A stretch of DNA of 64,000 bases, taken from NCBI GenBank assembly GCA_001858525.1, contig LAPX01000008.1:1-64000 (forward strand), read 5' to 3'. The position numbers were made by a program, and so were the translations under genes. The notes under the pieces were generated by a model, which was not told the DNA's origin, ran no database searches, and saw only the letters and a program-made list of their open reading frames with translations. Of the stretch, positions 1 through 6,830 are shown in pieces (within the stretch, counting starts at the first letter, position 1; the number at the start of each line of letters is the position of its first letter). The stretch comes from Vampirovibrio chlorellavorus. GTDB taxonomy: Bacteria > Cyanobacteriota > Vampirovibrionia > Vampirovibrionales > Vampirovibrionaceae.

Positions 1-6
1 CGCCTG

Positions 7-324
7 TTAGGTCACAGTCGGGTTAATGGCCCGCATGGCAGCAATCAAACTTTCCACTTTGGGTTGACCGATATCATCCACTCCGTGGGCAATTTGGCGC
101 TGTAAATTACTGCGCTCCACCTGATCAAAATCCACCACCCCAAGGGTGCCCACCCCGGCAGCGGCCAGATACAAGCCCGCCGGGCAACCCAATCCACCCG
201 CCCCCACCAGTAAAACTTTGGCATCTTTTAAACAAAGCTGTTTCTCCAGCCCAAAGCCCTTTAACTTGAGATGACGGCTGTAATGCGCCTGCTCCAACGA
301 TGTGAGCGATCCAGACTCGGACAT
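7..324 (-). CDS. ThiF/MoeB/HesA-family E1-like protein, truncated reading frame
   Basis: The frame encodes the N-terminal half of an E1-like adenylyltransferase. A Rossmann ATP site ([13 protein letters not shown]) lies near residue 38, followed by [15 protein letters not shown], the acidic/Arg motif of ThiF, MoeB and HesA. These enzymes adenylate the C-terminus of a ubiquitin-like sulfur carrier. The frame stops at about 105 residues, right after AINPTVT, whereas family members run to about 250 or more. The catalytic Cys and zinc-binding Cys are therefore absent. A -1 shift at the stop would continue as LTG to the window edge, so a frameshift (real or assembly) is possible. I chose the ATG at 324 because GAGGGA sits 7 nt upstream; a TTG 18 nt further up is less likely. 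Confidence 0.55.
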   Translation of the reverse strand: MSESGSLTSLEQAHYSRHLKLKGFGLEKQLCLKDAKVLLVGAGGLGCPAGLYLAAAGVGTLGVVDFDQVERSNLQRQIAHGVDDIGQPKVESLIAAMRAINPTVT

Positions 325-679
325 ACGCAATCCCTCATACAATCAAACTTTCCACGTCCTAATCAGGACTGAAAAGCATTTCTATCGCTCAAAGCTTACC
401 CCACCCGCCATTCAATTTGTAGGACAAAATTCATAGTAGCTGAACGGCTATTATTTTTAGCCACAAAAGCTCATCCTTAGGCCCACCTTTCGTTTTGACC
501 TTCCCAAAAGGGTGTGCTAACATTCTCGGACTCTTCTAAAAGTGAGGAAATGAGGGAGGTATTTTCACGCTTTCCACGGGGAATGGATCCAATTTTTCAA
601 GTGAATTCAAGTCATTTAACAAGTCACTTTCAAGCGTCACCAATCATAAAATCACCAATTATTATGAGGAGGATTCGGG
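325..679. other. Intergenic region between divergent genes
   Basis: The region holds the upstream regions of the leftward ThiF-like gene and the rightward DUF4168-like gene. A short rightward frame (514-819) overlaps the secreted protein gene in another frame, lacks a ribosome site and is not convincing. The clearest structure is the direct-repeat array at 598-637. Confidence 0.5.
598..637 (+). promoter_or_regulatory. Array of four CAAGTCA-like half-sites
   Basis: CAAGTGA, CAAGTCA, CAAGTCA and a degenerate CAAGCGTCA begin at 598, 608, 620 and 631. The spacing of 10-12 bp puts all of them on one face of the helix. They lie 45-80 nt upstream of the DUF4168-like start codon. Direct repeats at one-turn spacing over a -35 region are typical of OmpR/PhoB-type activators. 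That assignment is inference; no regulator of this class is encoded nearby. Confidence 0.45.
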
Positions 680-1273
680 ATGAAAACCGGGACGAAATCA
701 ATGATGCAGCGCATGGCCGTGTTGTCAGTCAGCGCCATTATCAGCACTTCTTTATCAACGGGGATATCACTGGCCGCAGGCACCCAACCCACCGCATCGG
801 AAGATGCCCATTACGGTGAAGTGGCCAAAGGGCAGCCCACAACCACGCCCCTAACCACCCCTACCAGTCCGCTGAAACCACCAGCGTCTCTCCACCCATC
901 CAGTACAGAACCAGCCAGTACTGAAAAAACACAGGCCAGTACTGAAAAAACACAGGCCAGTACTGAAAAAACACAGGCCAGCACTGAAAAAACATCAGTC
1001 AGCACACCGGCCACCGGTACCATGTATAGTGATGAAGACATTAAAACCTTTGTGGAAGCCGCCAAAAGTGTGGATCAGGTCAAGCTGAAATACGAAGGCC
1101 AGATCTCCAAAGCCAGCGGACAAGCCGCCATCGATCAAATCAAAAAAGAAGCGGATCTGGCGCTGAGCAAAACCGTGACGGAGAAAGGCATGAGCATCAC
1201 CCAATACAATCAGATTCATGATGCCGCGCTGAAGGATCCTCAATTGCTGGCCCGCATCCAGAAGCAACTGTAA
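680..1273 (+). CDS. Secreted DUF4168-like protein with ASTEKTQ repeats
   Basis: This is a 197-residue secreted protein. It starts with a basic n-region and a hydrophobic signal segment ending near residue 33 (SLAAG). A Thr/Pro/Ser-rich linker follows, with tandem ASTEKTQ repeats. The C-terminal domain (about residues 115-197) is helical. It starts YSDEDIKTFVEAA and contains MSITQYNQIHDAALKDP, matching the pattern of DUF4168, a family common in cyanobacteria with unknown function. The start is supported by GAGGAGG 7 nt upstream. A strong terminator follows at 1312-1351. Expression may depend on the repeat array at 598-637. Confidence 0.8.
   Translation: MKTGTKSMMQRMAVLSVSAIISTSLSTGISLAAGTQPTASEDAHYGEVAKGQPTTTPLTTPTSPLKPPASLHPSSTEPASTEKTQASTEKTQASTEKTQASTEKTSVSTPATGTMYSDEDIKTFVEAAKSVDQVKLKYEGQISKASGQAAIDQIKKEADLALSKTVTEKGMSITQYNQIHDAALKDPQLLARIQKQL
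914..997 (+). repeat. 21-bp in-frame tandem repeat, four copies
   Basis: A 21-bp unit beginning GCCAGTACTGAAAAA is repeated four times. The first three copies are identical and the fourth diverges at its 3' end. Each unit encodes ASTEKTQ in the linker of the secreted DUF4168-like protein. Near-perfect DNA identity suggests recent expansion and possible length variation by slippage. Confidence 0.9.
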
Positions 1274-1311
1274 GTCAGTCAGCAAAAAGTACAAAACGCA
1301 AAAAGCCGCGC

Positions 1312-1351
1312 AAAAAGCCGGAAGTTGGCATCCGCTAACTTCCGGCTTTTT
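1312..1351. terminator. Bidirectional intrinsic terminator
   Basis: A perfect 15-bp stem (1312-1326 with 1337-1351, AAAAAGCCGGAAGTT) encloses a 10-nt loop. An A-run on one side and a T-run on the other allow termination in both directions. It separates the convergent DUF4168-like gene and the aro operon, 39 bp beyond the prephenate dehydratase stop codon. Confidence 0.93.
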
Positions 1352-1389
1352 CAAAGAATAAAGTCTGTTAAAACACAGACCCTAAATTA

Positions 1390-2061
1390 CTACGAGGATT
1401 TGGCCACCACGTGAATAAAACGGGTGTAGTTCTCTTCGGCATCCTGCAAATTGTCTTCAATCACTTGCAGGTGATAGATTTTTGCCAGCACCTTGCTGCC
1501 CATCACCGCGGTGTTATCAGGCAAGCGATGCGTGGCCAGCGCTTCCGCCGTTTTGGCATTGTCCACCCATTCGCCCTCCCCAGAAGTTTGCTTGAGGTGC
1601 GGGTACTTCTTCTGCAAATTGCCTTGGCACTGGGCCAAAACCTGAGGGTGACACATGACCGTATCGATTTTGGAAAAATCCTGATCCGGGCGAATCATGA
1701 GGGCATGGGCAATTTTAATTTCAAATTCCTGAATAATCTCCACCGGATATTTTTCCAAGGCATCGGTGGTTTCTTCCACATAGCCGCCCACGGAATTGTA
1801 AATGGCGCACTGGCCCCGATCGATTTTTCCACTGACCACCGCTTCCATCACCCGATCGGAGGTGAACAGGTACTCAATAGCCTCGGTGGGCACAAACTGG
1901 TGACTGAGATAAGCCTGAATGGCCTCCTCGTTAAAGCTGCCTTCCCCGCCCTGAATGCCGAAAATAACCGGCTTTTGAGACACGGCGGCCAGAATCTCCG
2001 ACTGAGGAGTACTTATAGCATCTTGTTTAGAATCTTGGGTAGAATTTTGCAGGTCCATCAT
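1390..2061 (-). CDS. pheA: Prephenate dehydratase without ACT domain
   Basis: The protein converts prephenate to phenylpyruvate, the committed step to phenylalanine. The catalytic domain starts near residue 32 with FGIQGGEGSFNEEA, contains MCHPQVLAQC in the second lobe and ends with NYTRFIHVV. The TRF triplet is the conserved active-site signature. At 223 residues it holds only the dehydratase domain; the C-terminal ACT domain that gives Phe feedback in most homologues is missing. This fits with control by attenuation instead. It is the last gene of the aro operon, with 3 nt between the chorismate mutase stop and its ATG, so translation is probably coupled. The N-terminal 25 residues are polar and poorly conserved; MM at the start leaves one codon of ambiguity. 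Confidence 0.87.
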   Translation of the reverse strand: MMDLQNSTQDSKQDAISTPQSEILAAVSQKPVIFGIQGGEGSFNEEAIQAYLSHQFVPTEAIEYLFTSDRVMEAVVSGKIDRGQCAIYNSVGGYVEETTDALEKYPVEIIQEFEIKIAHALMIRPDQDFSKIDTVMCHPQVLAQCQGNLQKKYPHLKQTSGEGEWVDNAKTAEALATHRLPDNTAVMGSKVLAKIYHLQVIEDNLQDAEENYTRFIHVVAKSS

Positions 2062-2064
2062 CGC

Positions 2065-2373
2065 CTATTCGCTTTTGCTTTCTAAATGCAGACTGTAATC
2101 ATGAATCAAATGGTACAGGGCGTCCACAAATTCCGGGCAAAGCCCCAACTGTTGGGCCCGGGCTTTCTTGGCCTGCAGCACCTGTTGCCAGCGCTTCATA
2201 TCCAAAGGCTCCAAACCGCGGACCTTTTTATAACGCCCCACTTCATCCACCAACTGGGCCCGCTGAGCCAAGGCTTGCATGAGCTGTTCATCCAGCCGAT
2301 CAATCTGATCGCGCATTGATTGCAGTTCTGGACAATGGGTTTCTGGTTTTTGATCGTCTGTCATGGTCATCAT
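2065..2373 (-). CDS. Chorismate mutase, type II (AroQ class)
   Basis: This 102-residue all-helical protein rearranges chorismate to prephenate. The first helix carries MRDQIDRLDEQLMQALAQRA, the AroQ pattern with the active-site Arg. The second segment has VGRYKKVRGLEPLDMKRW with the conserved Lys and Arg. It is a stand-alone domain. The DAHP synthase of this operon belongs to a branch that in Bacteroidota is fused to exactly this kind of mutase, so the two may still form a complex. Several ATGs cluster at the start (2373, 2370, 2364). GGAGG lies at 2389-2393, rather far upstream for any of them. Confidence 0.88.
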   Translation of the reverse strand: MMTMTDDQKPETHCPELQSMRDQIDRLDEQLMQALAQRAQLVDEVGRYKKVRGLEPLDMKRWQQVLQAKKARAQQLGLCPEFVDALYHLIHDYSLHLESKSE

Positions 2374-2409
2374 TATCGCTGATTTGTTCCTCCAAAGCTT
2401 GCCGTAAGC

Positions 2410-3498
2410 CTAACCGTTCTGGGCCTTGTGCCGCAAATAGTGATCCATCATCACCAGTGCGGCCATGGATTCCACAATGGGAACCGCCCGGGGCAGCACA
2501 CAGGGATCGTGTCGGCCGGTGGCCTCTAACATAGTGTCTTCATGGGCCTGCGTCACGGTGTGCTGGGCCTTGCGAATGGTAGAAGTGGGCTTGACCGCCA
2601 CCCGAAAGTGAATGGTCTCTCCGCTGGAAAGTCCGCCCAACACCCCACCGGCGTGGTTGGTGCGAGTGCGCACCCGGCCGCTGTCATCCGTGTAAAAGGC
2701 ATCGTTGTGCTGACTGCCTCGCAGGGTTACCCCGGCAAATCCGGAGCCGATTTCAAAGCCTTTCACCGCGTTGATGCTGAGCATGGCCTTGCCCAAATCA
2801 GCGTGCAATTTATCAAAAACCGGCTCGCCCAGGCCCACTGGCACATTGCGAATGAGCCCCTTGAGAATGCCACCCACAGAGTCACCCTCATCCCGCACGG
2901 TTTCAATCAACCGGATCATGGCCTGGGCCTTCTCCGAGTCGGGACAGCGCACGATGTTTGATTCCACCATTTCAACGGTCACAGAATCGGGATCAATCTC
3001 CGTGCGAATGGTTTCCACTTGCTCTACATAGCACAGGCATTCCAGCCCCAGCGTTTGCTTCAGAAATTTCTTGGCAATGGCCCCGGCAGCCACCCGGCCA
3101 ATGGTTTCCCGGGCTGAGGATCGCCCCCCGCCTCGCCAATCCCGAATGCCGTATTTTTGCTGAAAGGTATAATCGGCATGACCGGGCCGAAAGACGGCTT
3201 TCAGGTTGTTGTAGTCATCGGATTTCTGGTCTTTATTAAAGGCCATCAGCATAATGGGTGTACCCGTGGTCACCCCGTCCAGAATGCCGGAAAACAGATG
3301 AATCTGGTCTTGCTCATTGCGGGGAGTGGTTATGCTGCTTTGCCCCGGACGGCGGCGATCCAGTTCCTTCTGGATTTCCTCCAGGGTGATGGGCAAACCA
3401 GGCGGGCAGCCATCAATGACCACGCCCACCCCACCTCCGTGGGATTCCCCGAAGGTGCTAATTCTGAATAACTGGCCCAAAGAACTTCCTGCGGTCAT
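2410..3498 (-). CDS. aroC: Chorismate synthase
   Basis: The enzyme eliminates phosphate from EPSP to give chorismate, using reduced FMN. The three family signatures are present: [18 protein letters not shown] near residue 18, [12 protein letters not shown] near residue 125, and [16 protein letters not shown] near residue 330. The length of 362 residues is normal. The gene lies 12 nt downstream of the aroA-aroK fusion and 36 nt upstream of chorismate mutase, so the operon runs from the shikimate pathway directly into the Phe branch. Confidence 0.96.
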   Translation of the reverse strand: MTAGSSLGQLFRISTFGESHGGGVGVVIDGCPPGLPITLEEIQKELDRRRPGQSSITTPRNEQDQIHLFSGILDGVTTGTPIMLMAFNKDQKSDDYNNLKAVFRPGHADYTFQQKYGIRDWRGGGRSSARETIGRVAAGAIAKKFLKQTLGLECLCYVEQVETIRTEIDPDSVTVEMVESNIVRCPDSEKAQAMIRLIETVRDEGDSVGGILKGLIRNVPVGLGEPVFDKLHADLGKAMLSINAVKGFEIGSGFAGVTLRGSQHNDAFYTDDSGRVRTRTNHAGGVLGGLSSGETIHFRVAVKPTSTIRKAQHTVTQAHEDTMLEATGRHDPCVLPRAVPIVESMAALVMMDHYLRHKAQNG

Positions 3499-3510
3499 AA
3501 TTCTGTCTTT

Positions 3511-5445
3511 CTACACCGGACTACATTGACGGGGAACGGGATGAAGATTGAGGCGACTGGCGATTTCATCGGCCACAGCCTGCGGGGTTTTTCCATCGGT
3601 TGAAATCTGAAGGTGAGCGGCTTGCCGGTACAGGGGCAAGCGCTGCTGGTACAACTGGCTGGCTTGTTCCAAATCTCTCAGCAGAGGGCGGTCCAGAGCA
3701 TGCTTTAAACGAGCCTGCACCGTATCCCAACTGGCATCGAGCCAAATCACGCTGGCCTGTTGGCCCAAGCACTGCATCAAAGACGCATTCATGACCACAC
3801 CGCCGCCGGTGGCAATGACCACCTGACTTTGCGGAGCCAACTGCTCGGCCAACTGGGCTTCCAATGCCCGAAAGTGAACCTCCCCGTCCGTATCAAAAAT
3901 CTCAGTGACACTCTGCCGACCGGACTGCTGCACAATCAAGGCATCCATATCCACCGCTTGCAGATGATGACGCTCGGCTAAAATGCGGGCCACCGCGCTT
4001 TTGCCAGCACCCATAAAGCCAATCAACACAATCTTTTCAGGGCTTTTTTCAAGACTTATAGTCTCAAGCACTTTTTCCGAGCTGACTGGCGAGACCGATT
4101 CGCAGCCGCCCACGCCCAAAGCACTTAAATCCTCCCAGAAGCCGGGGTAGGTTTTGTTAACCACCGCCGGGTCTTCAATTTCCAGACCATCCAACACGGC
4201 ACCGGCCACGGCAAAGGCCATTGCCATGCGATGATCCCCGTAAGTGGCAATGCGGGCCGCCTGGGGATTTCCGCCGTGAATAACCAATGCATCGACCTCA
4301 GCTTCAACGCGGATACCCATTTTTTGCAATTCCGTTTCCACGGCGGCAATGCGGTCTGTTTCCTTCACCCGCAGGGACTGCAAGCCTTCAATGCGGGTAA
4401 TGCCATCGGCAAAAGCGGCCAATACAGCCAGCGCCTGGGCCTGATCGGGGCAATCGCACATATCCACCAAAGCCAAGGGACGCACCCCGTGCCCTTCAAT
4501 AACCAGATCCCCGTCCACCACACGCACCTGGGTGCCCATTTGCTTCAGGATTTCAATAAAGCGCATATCCGCTTGCACCGATTGCAGGCTGAGGTTGCGA
4601 ATGGTAATCGCCGACCCAGTCAAGGTGGCAATGGCCGCAAAGTAAGCGGCACTGGAAGCGTCCGGCTCCACAACGTAAGACCGAGCCGTGTAGGTTTGCC
4701 CAGCGGGCACTGCAAAGCGTTGATAGTCCTCTTGATGGGTAGCGTTCACCCCGAAGGCCCGCATGATATCCACGGTCATATCCAGATACGGCTTAGATAC
4801 CGGGGCTTCCGGCAAATCAATAACCACTGGCTGGCCACTAGATGCGATCTCAGGCTCAATGAGAGGGGCGATCATCAACAGGGCCGAAATATACTGACTG
4901 CTGGTACTCCCAGACACCGACAGACGCGTAGCGCTTAACTGACTGGAATTAACCCGCACCGGCGGATAACCGTCCTGACCCAGGTAGTCGATCGACACTC
5001 CCAAGGCCCGCAGGGCATCCACCAAATCCCGCACCGGCCGACGATTCAGACCGTCATGCCCCAGCAAGGTCTGCCGACCCGGAATCACCGAGGATAAGGC
5101 CAGCAAAAAGCGCAGGGTCGCCGCCGATAAATTGGCATGCAAGGTGTAATCCGCATCGGCAATATGCTGCACTTGCCCGAAGACATCCAGATAGGCTTGC
5201 CCGTCCTGCTCGCCCCATTCGGTTCGGATGCCCAAGGCCTTCAGGCAATCCAGAATGGCTTGCCCGTCATCGCTGCGCAACACATTCCAGACTCGCACCG
5301 GCTGCCCATTGGGCTTTTCAGCCATGGCCGCCAGAATGAGCGCCCGAATGGTATAGCTTTTGGAACCGGGAATAGTGACAGTGGCTTGCACCGGCTGAGG
5401 CAAGGGGCTCAATCGAACGGCTCGATTGGCGGTTGAGGCAGTCAT
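3511..5445 (-). CDS. EPSP synthase - shikimate kinase fusion (AroA-AroK)
   Basis: The protein combines two steps of the shikimate pathway. Residues 1-450 are EPSP synthase, with PGSKSYTIRALILAA near residue 25, SGSTSSQYISAL, EPDASSAAYFAA, LRVKETDRIAAVE and GDHRMAMAFA. Residues about 472-640 are shikimate kinase, with Walker A GFMGAGKS, DMDALI and ATGGGVV. A Ser/Glu-rich linker of about 20 residues joins them. The kinase makes the substrate of the synthase, so the order product-enzyme first is the same as in the fungal AROM protein. The EPSP synthase NAGT-type motif reads LSAATLRF here. The start overlaps the DAHP synthase stop by 4 nt (ATGA). Confidence 0.94.
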   Translation of the reverse strand: MTASTANRAVRLSPLPQPVQATVTIPGSKSYTIRALILAAMAEKPNGQPVRVWNVLRSDDGQAILDCLKALGIRTEWGEQDGQAYLDVFGQVQHIADADYTLHANLSAATLRFLLALSSVIPGRQTLLGHDGLNRRPVRDLVDALRALGVSIDYLGQDGYPPVRVNSSQLSATRLSVSGSTSSQYISALLMIAPLIEPEIASSGQPVVIDLPEAPVSKPYLDMTVDIMRAFGVNATHQEDYQRFAVPAGQTYTARSYVVEPDASSAAYFAAIATLTGSAITIRNLSLQSVQADMRFIEILKQMGTQVRVVDGDLVIEGHGVRPLALVDMCDCPDQAQALAVLAAFADGITRIEGLQSLRVKETDRIAAVETELQKMGIRVEAEVDALVIHGGNPQAARIATYGDHRMAMAFAVAGAVLDGLEIEDPAVVNKTYPGFWEDLSALGVGGCESVSPVSSEKVLETISLEKSPEKIVLIGFMGAGKSAVARILAERHHLQAVDMDALIVQQSGRQSVTEIFDTDGEVHFRALEAQLAEQLAPQSQVVIATGGGVVMNASLMQCLGQQASVIWLDASWDTVQARLKHALDRPLLRDLEQASQLYQQRLPLYRQAAHLQISTDGKTPQAVADEIASRLNLHPVPRQCSPV

Positions 5446-6269
5446 GCGAGCAGCGCTTCCTTTTGCTGAACAGCACGAGCGGCATCCAGCTTGCCCATCA
5501 GGGCGGTCAACTCTTCCCAGGTGATTTGCTGGCTGGCATCCGTCCAGGCAAAGCGGGGGTTGGGATGCACTTCAATGACCATACCATCGTAGTTGTATTC
5601 TACGGTGTCCATAGCCACTTCTTCCAGCTTGTCCACAGCGCCCGCCACGTGGGAAATATCCAACAACATGGGCAGACCGGTTTTTTCCCGAATGCGCATG
5701 GCCATTTCAGAATCGGCCACGTTGCGCAGGCCGCTGGGGTTGGGGTGGTGCACATCCGGGGTGAAGCCACGGTGGCAGAGAATGAGGTTTTCCATCTTCA
5801 TGCCGCCTTCCAGGGCGTGATCCACAATGCCTTCCCAGTGAGATTCGGAATGCCAGGGCTGGTTCTTTAGCATCAGCTTGACCCGGCTATCCTGGGCGGC
5901 CACCCGGGCGATTTCCTGTTGCACGTAGTGGTTTTGATTGCGGGCCCCAATCCACAGCAACAGTTCACCGTTTTTTTGCAAGGAGGGCAACACCCCATCC
6001 ATGACGGACTGGGCCTGAGAGGGTACCAGAATTTCTGTGCCGGGGTTCAGACCCATTTGGGCGGCTTCGGCCAGTAATTCAATGCCATCTTCCTTCAGGC
6101 CATCGAAACCGGGCTTGGTGCGGGGTTTCCACAGACTCACCCGAACGTAATCCACGCCGTGCTGCTTGGCCCGTTCCAGAGAAAACATGATTTGCTCGCG
6201 GCTTTCGGCGGCACAGGGGCCAGCGACCAGGATATTACGGGCCGGTTGGTGATGGTGAGTCGGACTCAT
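5442..6269 (-). CDS. aroF: 3-deoxy-7-phosphoheptulonate (DAHP) synthase
   Basis: It catalyses condensation of PEP with erythrose 4-phosphate, entry to the shikimate pathway. Motifs include VAGPCAAES at the start, SLWKPRTKPGFDG, LLWIGARN, LKNQPW, HRGF, DISHVAG and YNYDGMVIEVH. The LKNQ...HRGF...NYDGMVIE combination resembles the class I branch fused to chorismate mutase in Bacteroidota rather than the LLKRG/CERG type. I place the start at ATG 6269 (275 residues), with AAGGAG about 12 nt upstream. Longer in-frame extensions would run through the attenuator terminator and are rejected. It is the first structural gene of the operon and lies directly behind the attenuator. Confidence 0.9.
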   Translation of the reverse strand: MSPTHHHQPARNILVAGPCAAESREQIMFSLERAKQHGVDYVRVSLWKPRTKPGFDGLKEDGIELLAEAAQMGLNPGTEILVPSQAQSVMDGVLPSLQKNGELLLWIGARNQNHYVQQEIARVAAQDSRVKLMLKNQPWHSESHWEGIVDHALEGGMKMENLILCHRGFTPDVHHPNPSGLRNVADSEMAMRIREKTGLPMLLDISHVAGAVDKLEEVAMDTVEYNYDGMVIEVHPNPRFAWTDASQQITWEELTALMGKLDAARAVQQKEALLA

Positions 6270-6319
6270 GGTGATGGTTGCTCCTTTAACTGATAATTGC
6301 CTAGGTGATGCCTGTAAAC

Positions 6320-6351
6320 GAAAACAGCCCCCGAAGGTTCGGGAGCTGTTT
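6320..6351 (-). terminator. Attenuator terminator of the aro operon
   Basis: On the minus strand, AAACAGCTCCCGAA (6351-6338) pairs with TTCGGGGGCTGTTT (6335-6322), including one G-U pair, around a 2-nt gap that opens to a small loop. The sequence TTTTCGTTT follows. It lies between the leader peptide stop (6385) and the DAHP synthase start (6269), where an attenuator terminator should be. Confidence 0.9.
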
Positions 6352-6384
6352 GTCAATCGGTAAACTTGCTTTAGCGGTTACACG

Positions 6385-6459
6385 TCAACAAACGACTCCC
6401 ACGGGGAAGCCGTAAAAATAAAAGAAATAAAAGCTATTTTGCCAACGTGTATTTTTCAT
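6385..6459 (-). CDS. Aromatic-rich leader peptide (24 aa) of the aro operon
   Basis: ATG at 6459 opens a 24-codon frame ending with TGA at 6385-6387. It starts MKNTRWQNS and residues 10-18 read FYFFYFYGF. Five Phe, three Tyr and one Trp in 24 residues cannot plausibly be chance next to a terminator and an aromatic biosynthesis operon. It resembles the pheA leader peptide of enterobacteria in size and composition, but with Tyr added. No Shine-Dalgarno sequence precedes the ATG, and a candidate -10 ends only 9 nt upstream, so the leader may be translated from a leaderless or nearly leaderless transcript. Confidence 0.86.
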   Translation of the reverse strand: MKNTRWQNSFYFFYFYGFPVGVVC

Positions 6460-6468
6460 AGTGTTTAC

Positions 6469-6499
6469 AGTTTAGCTTATAAGGGGGTCACTTTGTCAA
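6469..6499 (-). promoter_or_regulatory. Candidate aro operon promoter
   Basis: On the minus strand a perfect -35 TTGACA (6499-6494) is followed after 19 nt by TAAACT (6474-6469). TATAAG at 6480-6475 is a better -10 but has no good -35 at normal spacing. Either way transcription would start within about 10 nt of the leader peptide ATG at 6459. Confidence 0.55.
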
Positions 6500-6537
6500 G
6501 GGATTTGATATCCTCTCGCATTACTCTGTTACATTTA

Positions 6538-6669
6538 AAAAGCAGAGTATTCCCCGCCATCCCGTTTATAACGGTTTGAGTACAGCGTGTTCACAGTAAA
6601 AACAAACGCAAAGGAGCTTGGCGCTGCACGCAGTTTTATAAATGGGATGGCGGGGAACACTCTGCTTTT
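6538..6669. repeat. Long inverted repeat with conserved core, copy A
   Basis: Arms of 34 nt (6538-6571 and 6636-6669) match at all but two positions and enclose 64 nt. The apical part and loop contain GTTTATAACGG and TTTGAGTACAGCG, shared with copies B (22711-22792) and C (62536-62683). CTGCACGCAG (6624-6633) near the right arm is shared with copy C only. The outer arm sequence (GCAGAGT...CCCCGCCATCCC) is not found in the other copies. It lies just upstream of the aro promoter and about 160 nt before the Maf-type gene. Confidence 0.88.
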
Positions 6670-6830
6670 CTAAATCATAAAGAGACACGCAAACAAACAT
6701 TAAACACTCCTTTCCCCATCACTGAAATGGCCCAAACAACGGAACTCCTCCACCCACAGGAGGAGATTTCCCGAGAGATAGCCCACAATGAAGCCAAAGT
6801 CTCTCACAACATCAGGGAAAGGACGTTCGC

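Larger units (their letters stand above)
6320..6459 (-). promoter_or_regulatory. Ribosome-mediated attenuator of the aro operon
   Basis: The leader has the parts of a Phe/Trp-type attenuator. Segment 2 (6389-6400, GGGAGTCGTTTG on the minus strand) overlaps the last leader codons. It can pair with segment 3 (6341-6352, CAAACAGCTCCC) through two 5-bp blocks separated by a 2-nt mismatch, which would disrupt the terminator 3:4. A ribosome stalled on Phe or Tyr codons leaves segment 2 free and allows read-through. A ribosome reaching the stop codon covers segment 2 and the terminator forms. A short 1:2 hairpin (CTTCCC with GGGAG) is also possible. The mechanism is inferred from the sequence. Confidence 0.85.

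Noticed and set aside
514-819. Rightward protein-coding gene
   Set aside because: It overlaps the start of the secreted protein gene in another frame, lacks a ribosome site and covers the repeat array and promoter.
914-997. CRISPR-like repeat array
   Set aside because: The repeats are directly adjacent without spacers and lie in frame in a gene.
6270-6356. N-terminal extension of DAHP synthase
   Set aside because: The in-frame extension would include the attenuator terminator and start with TTG; the ribosome site and motif position support ATG 6269.
6320-6460. T-box riboswitch upstream of the aro operon
   Set aside because: No T-box bulge sequence (TGGNACCGCG type) or stem I is visible; the leader peptide explains the structure better.
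6538-6669. Integron attC site
   Set aside because: attC sites have conserved ends and a variable centre and lie behind cassette genes. Here the centre is conserved, the ends vary, and there is no integrase or cassette array.
6538-6669. Simple transcription terminator
   Set aside because: The stems lack a T-run, the loops are 40-86 nt with conserved sequence, and copy A lies in front of genes rather than behind.
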